Assembly (NCBI RefSeq): GCF_016808335.1 | Contig: NC_053149.1 | Span: 20,804,733 to 20,868,732 of the forward strand | Reading direction: 5' to 3' | DNA length: 64,000 bases | Source of the DNA: Panicum virgatum | Taxonomy: Eukaryota; Streptophyta; Magnoliopsida; Poales; Poaceae | Part shown: positions 23,769-35,289 of the stretch, in pieces | How positions within the stretch are numbered: position 1 is the stretch's first letter | Layout: the number at the start of each line of letters is the position of its first letter | Notes under the pieces: model-generated | What the model was told of the DNA's origin: nothing | Database searches by the model: none | The model's input: only the letters and a program-made list of their open reading frames with translations | Translations under genes and position numbers: made by a program

Positions 23769-25241
23769 TGTTGGCACTCCTTAGCCTAACGAATTACTCC
23801 GCAAGTGCACAGAGACCAATTGTAGCTTTCACCAGGGAGTATACCTGGGATATCGAATCCAAGGAACGGTAAAGCTTCGACCAAGCTTAAAGATCTTCAA
23901 CCGAACACAACCAGCAAGAAGAAGATAACGGGAAGAGGGCCTAACTCCAGATAACCTACTAATCTGACTAGTTCACGAGCTAACCACTTGACTCGATCTG
24001 CTTCGGCGGCTGGAAGAGGAAGGACTTCAGAAAGGGATGAGAGGGGAGTCCAACGGCAACCTGCACTACTGCTATGAAAACAACCGAACGTGTGGACTAC
24101 GAAGGACGGATAGGGCTATCACCACCTACCGACTATCACAACGGTTCAGTGGGGTGGAACACAACCTAAGGTAGCTACCAAGCCTGGGCACCACGCCCAC
24201 AGCTCTCGAGCCACTTGCTCCTACCGTGTACTTAAGATAGAAAGCAACCTCAAATAAGCAGAACTTGCTACTTACGCAGACTTAGGATCCCGCAGATCAA
24301 AGTAAGTACTTAACAATTAACTAAGACAGAAAGTCAAGCTAGCGAGAAACTGAAGTTGAGATAAGGAACTTACTCAAATAAATTCCTCCGAGGCGGATAC
24401 AAAGTGGAGTAAGACCGAGAGAACTCGAGTCCACTCCTTTCAGCTCGGCTTTCACCAGAGCACTCACCTCACTCTCTTCCTACTCAACACAAGTGTACAA
24501 GAGACTCTCTTCTCTATGGAATGGTGTGTGTTACAAGAGGGGTATGGTGCTCTATTTTTACTACTCCAAGGTTGGTACTGAGCTGAGCGTCAGTTGCACG
24601 CAGGTAAGACAGTAATTCTTGTCTTTCACGCCAAGGGAGAGCTTCAGAGGCCGCCAGGTGGGGCCGGCCGGCCTCCCCTAGGCCGGCCGGCCTGGGGATG
24701 TTTCCGCGTGGCCACCGCCTTTGCAGGGATGCTCTAGATCTTCTCCTGAGGTTAGTAGAAGTTGCGTGGCACCAACGGTGATGGTTAGAGGCTGGCCGGC
24801 CGGGCTCTGGCTTGGCTCAGGCTCGTGTTGCACCGACATGTTGCTCTCTAGGCCCACATTGCTTCTCCAGTTGAATTGGGCTCTGATTCTTCGAGAAATC
24901 AATGGATTTGGACTCAACTCCACTTGGTTCACGCCTTTCGGTCTTGTCTTGTGAATTTTGCCAAACCCACCTTGGTTTGACTTGATCTTGAGCTCAAGTC
25001 ACCCTCCACGAAGTTTCACCATAAGATGTTAAAGGGGTAGGCCGGCCAGCCTGGCCTAGGCCGGCCGGCCTGGGGTCCACCCCTTTTTGGCTCAAATTTG
25101 CAGATGTTGCTCTTGGGTTCAAGTAATTACCAAAACTTGTGGAACTTGTTAATGTTAGTAAAAATTATAGCAATATGGTTCCAAAAGCATGAAATTTGAA
25201 GAATTGTTGGTGGTGAAAATCATTGAAATCAACCGCCAACA
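23769..25241 (-). mobile_element. 5' LTR of nested Athila
   Basis: The boundaries are TGTTGGCACTCC and CGCCAACA. The position matching the TATA box of the 3' LTR reads TAAAAATA here (about 24550), so the promoter of this copy is weakened. Paired GC dyads lie at 24661-24693 and 25039-25072, with a single one at 24791-24806. Confidence 0.9.
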
Positions 25242-25246
25242 AGCCT
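25242..25246. repeat. Target-site duplication AGCCT, right copy
   Basis: It matches 14868-14872 on the other side of the Athila element. Confidence 0.9.
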
Positions 25247-25305
25247 CCTTTGCCTTCTTCCTTCTCCAGTCAAAAACCCCAGTCTTCCTTTCTTCTTCCA
25301 AGCAG

Positions 25306-26023
25306 ATGGCAAGCAACAACCGTGCCGGCGAGGGTTCCTCTGGCGCTCCTCCGCCACTCCATCCCCGTCTTGGGTAAGATGCTCCTCTTCTCCGCCAATG
25401 CTACTCCTCAGAGTACATCTGACTAGTTTTTAATTTCTACAGGGACACCGACACCGAGCTCCCCACCAACTTCCAAGCCCCGGACGAGGGCACCCAGGGG
25501 CTCATCCGTGACCTCCTTCGTCAATGGGATGAGGCCCACCGCGAGCTCGATCGGCGCAGATGGACCTGGTTGTCATCCGCGACCAGCTCTCCTTCGCCGA
25601 CACCAGCGTCGCTAGTTAGTCCTCCTGACCATACCTCTCTTCACGATCATTCTTGGTTTCTTGCTCTAATCTCTTCTTTCCCCAGACATGGAGTCACAGG
25701 TCCAGACCCTTCTGGATGCTTCCCGAGTCGCCATAGACTCGGTGAACGCAAGGGGGAGCACCGTCGTCGCGCTCCTACGGAACAGTCCGGCCCGCGTCAA
25801 GGAGGTTGCCCGCCACGGAGCTCATGAGGGTGCCGCCAAAGCCATCGCCGGGGTCTCCACCATGTCTGGGGCGGATTACCGGCAGTGGGAGCTGGTCTTC
25901 CCCGAGTGGGGCGTGGCATGGGAGGACTTCGAGGAGCTCATCGATGATCTCTACGTCCCTGCAGACGCCATCGTTGGTGACGTTAGCTTGGATGGGGTTA
26001 TCGGCAACCTCTTCGGAGCATAG
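25306..26023 (+). pseudogene. Antisense ORF (aORF) of the Tat element, three exons
   Basis: This gene-like unit lies on the strand opposite to the Tat element, between integrase and the 3' LTR, where Tat elements are known to carry antisense ORFs. Likely exons are 25306-25373 (ATG at 25306, donor GTAAGA), 25443-25614 (acceptor CTACAG, donor GTTAGT) and 25686-26023 (acceptor CCCCAG), ending at LFGA and TAG. Exon 3 holds the typical helical part (VNARGSTVVALL, VKEVARHGAHEGAAKAIAG). A one-base shift near 25557 in exon 2 breaks the frame, so it is called a pseudogene. Two further copies of the same ORF type occur at 50702-51300 and 53383-54159. The protein has no known function. Confidence 0.75.
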
Positions 26024-26451
26024 TCAGATTAGGTTGTAATATGTAACAGCCTATCTGGCTCTTTTTGTAAATATAATCAACGAACGGACATCCTCCCCTT
26101 TCGCTTTTCGCCTCTGACTTGTTTTGATTTCTCCTTTAATTTCATATTGCAATCCGCGATTGCCACACTGAATGAATCGATACGTCCCCATGATCCGAAA
26201 TCGAGAGATCATCCTCAAAGAAATCCGGTATCTTCAAATAAAATCACAACATGAAATCCAAACCAAACTCAAATTCACACGTCTAGATTGTATTTTTGAT
26301 CTAAGGGCGACATATGTCATATCGGCCATGAAAGCACCTGAACGTGTTCCATTACGATCAAGCCCTTTCTTATTTTTGCACTAAAGGCGATACCTTTTTT
26401 GTATCGGCTATATTTGAAACCAACCGATCCTTAGTACGATCGGCTATACAT
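26024..26451. other. Tat spacer between aORF and integrase
   Basis: The two ORFs converge here. No gene is seen. A short CA run lies at about 26454-26463. Confidence 0.6.
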
Positions 26452-27729
26452 CTACACACACACACTTGGGTAGTATTTTTTTAGATATTTGCCATTAAGC
26501 GCACTGAAAAACTCTTCTCCTACCAATGTTTCTAGAATGTACGCATTTCCAGGAACACACCTTCTGATATTGTATGGCCCTACCCACGTCAAGGACCATT
26601 TGCCGAACTTGGGATCCTTAGTTCCTATCGGCAAAACCAGCTTCCATACCAAATCCCCTTGGTCAAAAGTTTTGGCTTTGACTTTCTTAATATACCATCG
26701 GCCCACTCTAGTTTTATTGGCTTCAATATTTATGAGAGCGTTCAGCCGATGTCCAGCCAAATCTTCCAACTCATCTTTCATTAGTGCAACATAATCCTCA
26801 GCTGTCAACTGATCCTGAAACGTAACCCATCTGGAACCAAGCCGAGTCTCCCAAGGAAGTATAGCTTCTTGTTCATATACTAGCTGATACGTGGACACTT
26901 TGGTAGCTCCATGATAAGACATCCTATAGGCCCACAAAGCCTCATTAAGAGTTGTATGCCACTTCTTTGCCTGTTCTTCAATCTTTCTCTTAATCAACTT
27001 AATGATCCCTTTATTGGAAGCTTCTACTTGACCATTGGCTTGGGCATAATATGGAGAAGAATTCAATAATTTAATTCCCGTACTCGCAGCAAATTCTCCA
27101 AACTCCTCTGAAATAAACATGCTTCCTTGATCGGTTGTAATAGTCTGTGGAGTACCAAACCAATAAACAATATGTTCCTTTACGAACTCAATCATCTCTT
27201 TGGATGTCACAGTCTTTAGAGGAATCTCTTCAACCCACATGGTGAAATAATCTGTTGCCACTAGTATGAACTTATGATTCTTGCTGGATGGTGGATAAAT
27301 CTGTCCAATTAAATCAATTCCCCATCCTCTAAATGGCCACAGCTTAATAATGGGATTCATAGCCGATGCCGGAGCTCTCTGCACATTACCAAATTTCTGA
27401 CACCCTTGACAACCCTTATAATAAGTGAAGTTTTCTTCTAACATGGTTGGCCAAAAGTACCCATTTCTCCTGATCATCCACTTCATCTTGTATGCCGATT
27501 GATGTGAACCACAGACACCTTCATGTATTTCTCCCATTAAGACCTTAGCTTTTTCCTTGTCAAGGCATCTGATCAAAACTCCATCAATCGTTCGGCAATA
27601 GAACTCTCCTTCAAGCAACACATATTTAGTCGCTTGAAATTTGATTCTTCGGCTCACTTTCTTGGAGGGATATTCAAAATAATCTACAATCTCTTTCCTC
27701 CAATCATCAGCTGGTAATTCCAGAGCCAT
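26452..27729 (-). pseudogene. Tat integrase
   Basis: The 425-residue minus frame covers nearly the whole enzyme. It has an HHCC-type zinc finger (HEGVCGSHQSAYKM and CQGCQKFG), the catalytic Asp in WGIDLIGQIYP, the Asp in TTDQGSMF, and the Glu in NGQVEASNKGI. The C-terminal domain has GDLVWKLVLPIG and WSLTWVGPYNIRR. The frame starts where the solo LTR ends, so the apparent Met start is only the first codon after the insertion (it falls in the duplicated target). It joins with the RNase H frame upstream of 28443. The enzyme itself looks intact in sequence but cannot be made as part of a whole polyprotein. Confidence 0.88.
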
Positions 27730-27731
27730 TT

Positions 27732-28443
27732 ATTGGCGCAAATCTATGGCCAACACACGAATGCGCTTGATCATGTAGCGAGTGACAGCACAATTTGCAG
27801 CGCCGATTCTCAAACCGGTCAGACCGGTTAGGGTAACCGGTCAGACCGGTTCGCGGGCGTAGAACGGCGAAATCCGATGAACGCTCGCCCGGGAGGGACC
27901 CCGACAGGGCAGGCGTGCGTAGGGTTGTTCTAGGATCGGCAGACCACCTAGAATGCCTTCAAACATCGCAGAGATGAAGGAAGAATAGCAAGTATTTGGG
28001 TTGGAAGAGCTAGGGTTTGAGAAAGATAAAAAGTAATGCAAAATAACGAAAAGTAACATATTGATATATTTTGATCGATTGGATATGCTCAATCGGCCGT
28101 GTCCCTTTATATATATAGGAAGGGGAGATCGTACCCCATTAGGAGTCTAATTTTATATAAATCTTGTGTCAAAATACAACTCCAAATCCGGACTGCGCAG
28201 TTTGGACCGGTCTGACCGGTCTACCGGACCGGTCTGACCGGTCCGACCCGGTGTCAAGTCTTCCGGATGCCATAACTCTCTCATCCGAACTCCAAATTAG
28301 GCGTTCTACATATGCATTTTGATTGTCTCGATGAGAGCTACGCAATGGTGAAGTTCAATTTGCATTTTGAAAAAGTCACCTTGACCGGTCAGACTGGTTT
28401 GTGTATACTGGTCTGCACAGTCTGCCAAGTTTGGTCGTCAACA
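27732..28443 (-). mobile_element. Solo LTR nested in Tat pol
   Basis: This 712 bp insertion is flanked by CCATT (27727-27731 and 28444-28448). On the minus strand it starts TGTTGACGACC and ends GCCAATA, so the usual final CA has become TA. It separates RNase H from integrase, and the flanking frame agrees once it is disregarded. It contains repeated dyads of the form ACCGGTCAGACCGGT at 27812-27852, 28205-28243 and 28382-28399. No internal retroelement genes are present. The family is not identified. Confidence 0.82.
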
Positions 28444-28448
28444 CCATT

Positions 28449-29345
28449 ACACATTCCATCGGCTGATAACCAGAAGCATGATGCACTAGCCGATTGGCAT
28501 CACCATTATAAAGCTTGGGAACATGCTCTATAGTCACCCTTTTAAATTCTTTCGGCAATCGGCAAAACTCTTCATGATAAACCCGTAGAATATCATCTTT
28601 GCATTCATATATGCTGATCAACTGATTGACCACCAACATGAAATCCCCAAATATCTCTACTGCATCGGCCCCAATTTCTTGTAATAGCCGAATTCCCTTA
28701 AGCAAAGCTTGGTATTCAGCCTGGTTGTTAGTAGTAGGAGCTTCTATTGGAAAAGACAATTCAAATGTTGCCCCCCGAGGCGATACCAAGACAATGCCAA
28801 ATACCAGATCCAACTCCACATGATGAACCATCAAAAAACAATGTCCATGGAACTAGATCAACAACCCCTAATTCCGGCCCACAATGCTGAACAACAAAAT
28901 CAGCCATGACCTGCCCCTTAACTGCTTTAACCGATTCATATCTCAGATCAAACTCTGATAAGGCCAGAATCCATTTTCCAATTCTTCCATTCAAAATCGG
29001 CAATGAGAGCATGTATTTAATCACATCATCTTTGCTTACCACAACACACTCAGCCGATAATAAATAATGTCTAAGCTTGGCACAGGAGAAGTATAAGCAA
29101 AGACATAACCTTTCAATAGAAGAATACCTTGTTTCAGCATCCAAGAGCCTTCTGCTGACGAAATATATCACACGTTCTTTTCCCTCGAACTCTTGAATAA
29201 GGGCCGATCCGATAGCACGTTCATCAGCCGATAATTATAATTTAAACGGCTTGTGCTTTTGTGGTGGAACCAACACAAGAGGCGATGTTAGATACTATTT
29301 GATTTCATCCAATGCCTTTTGCTGTGTTTCTCCCCACACAAATTT
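28449..29345 (-). pseudogene. Tat RNase H and second RNase H-like domain
   Basis: The minus frame 29171-28761 carries the classical RNase H connection (RRLLDAETRYSSIERLCLCL, YLLSAECVVVSK, KWILALSEFDLRYE), then WTLFFDGSSCGVGSG. The frame 28834-28376 continues with IVLVSPRGATFELSFPIEA and NNQAEYQALLKGIRLLQEIGA, the second RNase H domain that marks the Tat lineage. A frameshift lies near 28800, and stops lie between 29345 and 29172. The domain breaks off in the solo LTR at 28443. Confidence 0.8.
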
Positions 29346-30407
29346 CTAATCGGCCTTCAACTTCAACAAAGAACTAAACGGCTGAATTTTACCAGACAAA
29401 TTAGCAATAAATCTCCGAATAAAATTAATCTTGCCGATCAATGATTGAAGCTCAACCTTTGTTTCTGGAGCCACTACTTTATTAATAGCTGTGATAGTCT
29501 TCTGACTAATCTCAATTCCTCTTTTATGCACCATAAATCCAAAGAACTGTCCAGCCGACGCACCAAATACACACTTGTTAGGATTCATCTTTAATCCATG
29601 TTTCCTGGTGCTCTCCAAGGTTTTGCGTAAGTCAGCTAAATGTTCTTGATACCCGTTGGACTTCACCACAACATCATCATTGTAAATTTCCACAATCTTG
29701 TCGATGATCTCATGGAAGATATAATTCATGGCCCTCTGGTATGTTGCTCCAGCATTTTTCAACCCAAAGGTCATGACAATCCACTCGAACAAACCAACAT
29801 GCCCTGGACACCTGAATGCAGTTTTATGAACATCCTCCTTAGCCATGAATATCTGATTATAACCGGCATTCCCATCCATGAAACTAATCACCTTGTGTCC
29901 TGCAGCAGCATCTATTAACATATCGGCAACTGGCATTGGGTAACCATCCATCGATGTAGCTTTGTTGAGATCCCTGAAGTCAATGCACACACGTAGCTTT
30001 CCATTCTTCTTGTACACAGGGACCACACTAGATATCCATTCAGCATATCTGCACTGCCTGATGAATTTTGCTTCTATTAACTTTGTGATTTCAGCCTTTA
30101 TATCTGGTAAAATCTTAGGATTGCATCGTCTTGAACCCTGCTGATGTGGCCGAAATCCAGGTTTAATAGGTAACCAATGCTCAACAATAGATCGATCCAA
30201 ACCCGGCATCTCATAATATTCCCAAGTAAAACAATCTTTATACTCTTTTAACAGCTTCGCTAACTCTTGTTTATACTCAGGATCTAACTTGGCACTAATA
30301 AATGTCGGCCTTAGTCTATCTCCATCTCCAATGTCTAATTCTTCCAAAGCATCGACCGACGTGAACCCATGCCCTAGCTTCCCTTCATCATCTAGGAACT
30401 CATCCAT
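29346..30407 (-). pseudogene. Tat reverse transcriptase
   Basis: The 353-residue minus frame includes KLRVCIDFRDLNKAT, the catalytic YNDDVVVKS (both Asp kept, Val/Ala at x replaced by Asn), GLKMNPNKCVFGASAGQFFG and the thumb LQSLIGKINFIRRFIANLSG. The N-terminal sequence IVEHWLPIKPGFRPHQQGSR fits the RT start of this lineage. Upstream the frame joins directly to gag-linker text, so the aspartic protease that should lie between is missing. Confidence 0.85.
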
Positions 30408-31654
30408 TAGGAACGGTTTGGGAAACCGACTGCTTGGATCGGTGGAAGCATAGTAACCATGTTAATAGGTGCAGCCAATGATCCCGATTGCTGCTTATCG
30501 TCGGCCCTTGGCTTGACACACCAAACCTCCGACCTGACTCCTCTCCTGGGAGCCTCCTTTCTTTCTTCTTCCAGCGCCTCTGTCTGACGCAATCTCTGAA
30601 CTCACCTCTTCTAAGAACTGGTCAAACCCGCTGGACACCATCGAGGCCGATCAATATTATCGTGAACAGGCTCTCTTTCCGGATCACTATGATGTGGGTA
30701 CTCATCTGAAAGTCGAGCATCAGCAGTCTGCTCAACCCGTTCATCGGCAGAAATCCTTCCTCCTGCAGGATCACATAGCATGGTCCTGCCCCCTAGCCGA
30801 TCATGCACTGAAACCCTGCCCCCTAGCTGATCATGCACGGGGATGTGTCTGTCATCTCCCCTATCTCTGATGATCGGCCCACGAGGCCTCTGGTCTAAAC
30901 GTGGCTTCTTGTGTGATCGGTCTTCACGGTAGAAACCGTTGCACTCTGGACAATTGTCTACTGTCGGCAGAGTCAAGCCTTCCTCTCTGTACTGTCGTCT
31001 TTCTTGATCACGCTGGGACTTGTTCAGAAGCATCCGAGATGTGACCTTCTTTGGTGCCGCAAATTCCTCTTTCTGTTGCGACTGCTTGCCCTTAACTTCA
31101 TTGGCCATTATCTGAGCTTTAGGATCAACAGCCCCAGATTCCTTGGCCGATTGTGATGTGAGCACCTTTGTCTGCAATGCGTTCCTCTTCCCTCCTACAT
31201 CTACCATGTTTGCAGGGAACGTGTGCCCATCAATCTTCATTGGCTTTTTGGGTGTCTCAAACTTGAGCCTCCCCTGCTCTATAGCCGATTGTATCTGCTG
31301 ACGAAACACCTTGCACTCATTTGTATCATGAGATGTTGCATTGTGCCACTTGCAGTACTTGATGTTCTTCAACTCTTGATTTGTCGGGATCTTGTGATAC
31401 GGCTTCTGCTTAATCTGACCCCCAGACAGCAACAAGTCAAAGATCTTATCAGCCTTGGTAATATTGAACCCGTATATCTCAGGTTCTTTATTACCAAACG
31501 GACATAAGATCGGCTTCTTGTTATTCTGAACCCACTCAGCCGAGTTATCATCTGAATCAGAAGCATCTGAGCAGTCAAGAAAATTGACCTTCTTTTGAAA
31601 GTTACTCCTCTTCTGCTCATATGGTTTGATTTCCCCCGTCATCCTATGAGCCAT
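30408..31654 (-). pseudogene. Tat gag C-terminal part with zinc knuckle
   Basis: The minus frame 31654-30611 has a C-x2-H-x4-H-x4-C knuckle (CKWHNATSHDTNEC, around 31290-31330) and a long basic/acidic linker with imperfect repeats of HDQLGGRVSVHDRLGGR. A shifted frame continues to 30407. The protease motif D-T/S-G expected here was not found, which points to an internal deletion. Confidence 0.7.
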
Positions 31655-33379
31655 CTGACTGATGCTGTAGAACTCTTAGGAGGCACACTTTTCCTTGATG
31701 TGTGGCAAGAGTCATTGGAAAGCAACTTATGCAAGCTGCTAATCAGACAAAACCAGACTAAAACACCAGTTCTTGACATCTCTGAACCTATGAATAAAGG
31801 CAGCAACCGATTCATCATTCCTTTGCCTCAAGTTGGTCAAATCGGTCAGCTTAATCTCTTCTATGCTAGAGTAGAAGAACAGGTGGAACTATTTTTTTTG
31901 GATCGGCCCAGAATATTATTGAGTTGGCTGGCAACGTCATAAACCATGTAAAGACCGATCCAGAGAGGGACATGGAGAACAACGCACTTTCAATGCATTG
32001 TTCTGAGCTGCTTCTCCCCACTACATGATGAATATGTTGATATGCTCTACTGTGGAGACTTCCCCTTGTCCAGAAAACTTGGTGAAATCTGGAAGCTTGT
32101 ACTTATGGGGCAACGGCAGTTGATCATATGCAGCTGGGTATGGAGTTCTGTACATCAGATTTCGCTGCTTTGGCTTCAAACCAAACTGATCCCTCATCAC
32201 TTCAGCAATCTTGGATGCCCAGTCAATCTGTTGAACATTAGTTGACGCTGGCTATGGCGCTGATGAAGCTATCGGCAATGCTGCCGATGCAGATTGTGCA
32301 CTGGGTGTAGCCATTGACTGAGCAGCCGATGCAGTCCGCGCAACTTGCTGAATGACTTGATTAGATGGCGATTGGTAGAGTACCATCTCATTGCCATGAC
32401 TATTCTGTGCTGACCTCTGATTAGATTGTTGTTGTGCCACATGAGGTATGTTGGGTACATTCACGTGACGCACAAAACCAGTCACAGGATCATTGAATAC
32501 CCAAGTAACTCCATTGGCGTGAGGAAGTCTATTTGCCAGGACCTCTGTAGGAGACTTGGGCTGTATCATCATCGCCAAATTCTGCTGTTGAGGTGTCAGC
32601 CACGGAGTCGACATGTTGCTTAGACTCGCTGGCGATGGCGCTGATGCAAGTGTAACTGACGGCTGTGGAGCCAGCGTGGTGTCTTCAGGCTGGGTCGGCT
32701 GTGAATCTGATGCATTAACTTGTTGATTCATCGGCTGCGAAGACGATGAGCTTGGTTGCCCTGCTGAAGAGGACACCATGTACTCCGGAGGCATACCAAA
32801 TCCAGTAGCAGGATTCCAGCCAACTGGGAACCCTGTCATGTAGTTTTCTTGTGCATGTGTAGCCATCGGCGTGGAACTGGTGTACACAGGAGGAAACTGA
32901 GTTGGTGCTGTAGTACTAATCGGCTGTATATCCTCGATATTCCCATCTACCTGAGCCTGAGGGTCAATCGGTGATGTCTCAATAGCCGATCCAGTAGGGG
33001 AGAAAACCATCTGACTAGCCTGCTAAAAGGCCGGTCCCACGAAACGAAGCATCCCCCTATCTTGCAGCGTCTTGAGCACAACATTGTGAATAGAATTGGC
33101 CATGATCGGAGCATGACTTATGAAAGCTTGCCCGATCGCTTGATTCATCATATGCACCATCATGTCCTCCTTCTTTGACTCATCATAGGGTGGAAGAGTA
33201 GGAAAATCGTACTTCTTGATTACCTCTCCTCTCCTATTAATACTGAAGGATAGAAGGCACCGCTGCTTATATGCATTAGTGGCTGCCTTGAGTTCTGCCT
33301 TCTGTTCTTCCTTCAGCATGCTTTCATCGAACGGGATCTGGTTTTCTGTAGAAACCTTGTCCTTTCCTTCGGTTGTCAT
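31655..33379 (-). pseudogene. Tat gag N-terminal and central part
   Basis: The start is at 33379 (MTTEGKDKVSTENQIPFD). The frames 33379-33023 and 33010-32252 encode a Gln/Ser/Pro-rich N-terminus. The gag capsid-like domain follows at about 32250-31660 in broken frames (KYKLPDFTKFSG, SVAAFIHRFRDVKNW). Single stops or shifts separate the three parts. The start lies about 10 nt inside the primer site, as expected for the first ORF. Confidence 0.72.
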
Positions 33380-33392
33380 CTTGATGCTTCCT

Positions 33393-33410
33393 GTCGCACC
33401 AGGCGTGCCA
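33393..33410 (-). other. Tat primer binding site candidate
   Basis: On the minus strand it reads TGGCACGCCTGGTGCGAC, seven bases after the LTR end. I could not assign a tRNA with confidence. Confidence 0.55.
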
Positions 33411-33417
33411 AAAGATG

Positions 33418-34414
33418 TGTTGACGCGAAACGATCACACACCAAGCCCGAGAGCCCCGTACGCCAAGCTCGGACTGCACTTGATTCAAACCAAGGCATGC
33501 CAGTCAATTTGACCTGTAAATTGACAAGGAAATAGCAAACCGTCAAATTCAAGAGTGTATCGGCTGGATTTCCGAATCACCCTTACACAGCATATCGGCA
33601 AGGCTTTGCTAATACGGAAAACGACAGCAGATCGGATATAAAGAGCATGTAATAAAAGCGATCTACAGGGAATCGGCAATGAGCTGTAGATACCGATATG
33701 CAACTAGACGGCTAGATCTCGAGCCGACACGTGCCAAGTAACAATATACAAACCCACGATTGTATGGATCTAAACAAACCTAAGCTTGTAATCGATCTAA
33801 TCAGCTTTACAAAGTTTATCATGATAAACAAGGAGCTTACAGCCGATTAAATAGAATACTAAGCCGGATAGTTTGTGAATAGATCTAAACGAAAAAACAA
33901 CGATGTGTCCAAGATCAAAGCTTAGATAAATTTGGTAAATTTTGAATAGATCTGAACGAAGCCACAGTGATGCGCCCGGAAGCTAAAGCTCAGATTTACT
34001 CGATAAACAAAGACTTACCAGCAAACCAAGTCGCTTGAATGTGAGGCGTTCTTGATCAGCTTGGAAGAACTCGCGGAAAAGAAAAAAGGATGGCGAAGTC
34101 GCCGACGAGAAAGTAAATTGCAAGTAGTAAAGTTTGTTTGTTGGATGTGTATCAATCTTTATAATAGCCGGGGGGCTTATATTTATACCCCACGCTAACA
34201 CAATCCTAGCCGATTACGACAAAGCACGATTCTATTCTAAAAAATAAAACTAATCCTAAAATAAGATAACTCTTACCAAACCGAAGCCAAAATATCTGGT
34301 CAATCTCCCCTTCCTCGGTCAACAAGATTTTCAATGGCGATGCACGATCACCCCCCAAGTCCACCGATCGTACCATACAGAACATTTTCTCCTTTGCAAC
34401 ATTCTTTCTTGACA
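33418..34414 (-). mobile_element. 5' LTR of the Tat element
   Basis: This is the partner of 13535-14524. It ends CTTGACA at 34414, directly followed by the duplication GGTTG (34415-34419). It lacks the 25 nt that the 3' LTR has on the U3 side. A TATA box lies on the minus strand at 34180-34187. Confidence 0.88.
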
Positions 34415-35239
34415 GGTTGCTGCTGTTCTTGTTGGGGCCTTCTCGGGTGAAGGAGATCTTTTTGAGGCCGTTTATGAAGCTGCGCCGGCTTGCGATGGGC
34501 CAGAATCTGGTGCCGTGGGGATGGCTCACCTAGGCCTACTGGGCCAACGGGCCAGATGGAAGAAATCACCAAAGGCAGCCCATCTTGCCAACATGTGTCG
34601 ATGGCAAACAACACTGATCCTAGTACCTGGTCACCTATTCTGGAAGCTGTATGGTCTTCAGAGAACCAACCTGCTCCGGCCACTCCTGTTGGACACATGA
34701 ACTTTCCTGAGACTGTGTGCAACCTGGACTCACCTCCTGAGTCGGATTTGGAGCCCAAACATCGCCATCTAAAATCGTCTGAACAACCAGCCCCCATGGC
34801 GCCAAGCTTTTCAAGAACCTACACCCGACGTAGAAGGAAGCTGCAGATCGTGGTGCCTAATCAAGGTACACCAACGGCTGGATCATCACCAGGGCGCACC
34901 AGCACGCCTCCCTCAAGACCGAGGACCTGCTTTTTAACAAAACTCACGAAGAAGACATCAAGAATACTCCCTACACCACGTGCTTCCAGGCTGCGCTCGC
35001 ATGCGCGCACTCCAGCAGCCCCACCTCGCCGTAGTCGCCGCATTGCTGGAGCTGCGCCTGAAATTGCCGATGGTGGAGCCCCTTCAAGATTAAAGAAAAA
35101 AGTGATGAGAGCTTTGGGCATCATTGGGGAAACTGAAGGAATTTCTCATGAAAGTTTGGAGGAATACAGCAGGCTCTTCTCCCAGTCTTCCTCTCTTATT
35201 ACGATTCATGTCAAGGCGATGATGGTGCTGTTTGGCTAG
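34415..35239 (+). pseudogene. LINE ORF1, 3' part
   Basis: The frame interrupted at 13529 continues here after the target duplication, and a long open frame runs to the stop at 35237-35239. It is Pro/Arg/Ser-rich (SFSRTYTRRRRKLQIVVP, TPAAPPRRSRRIAG) and ends in the conserved ORF1 tail of grass L1 elements (ALGIIGETEGISHESLEEYS). It is the C-terminus of the RNA-binding protein. ORF2 begins about 70-80 nt downstream. Confidence 0.75.
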
Positions 35240-35289
35240 GCTACGCCGGACGAACATGACTTGTGAGCAGCACTTTTCACGGTCGTTTC

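Larger units (their letters stand above)
14873..25241 (-). mobile_element. Athila-lineage Ty3/gypsy element nested in the Tat element
   Basis: The LTRs are 1473 bp each (14873-16345 and 23769-25241), start TGTTGGCACTCC, end CCAACA, and are flanked by the duplication AGCCT (14868-14872 and 25242-25246). On the minus strand the order is primer site, gag, protease-like, RT, RNase H, integrase, an accessory ORF, polypurine tract. The Asp-tRNA-type primer site and the RT wording (ITGWRMRIDYQMLNKATRKD) fit Athila. All main ORFs carry stops or frameshifts, and a Stowaway MITE interrupts pol. Confidence 0.9.
13535..34414 (-). mobile_element. Tat-lineage Ty3/gypsy retrotransposon with nested insertions
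   Basis: The element reads on the minus strand: 5' LTR 33418-34414, primer site, gag, RT, RNase H, integrase, an antisense ORF, 3' LTR 13535-14524. It spans 20.9 kb, of which about 10.4 kb is a nested Athila element and 0.7 kb a solo LTR, leaving about 9.8 kb of its own. The Tat assignment rests on the second RNase H-like domain, the antisense ORF between integrase and 3' LTR, and LTR ends TGTTGAC...GTCAACA. The protease domain is missing and the coding frames are disrupted. Confidence 0.88.
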
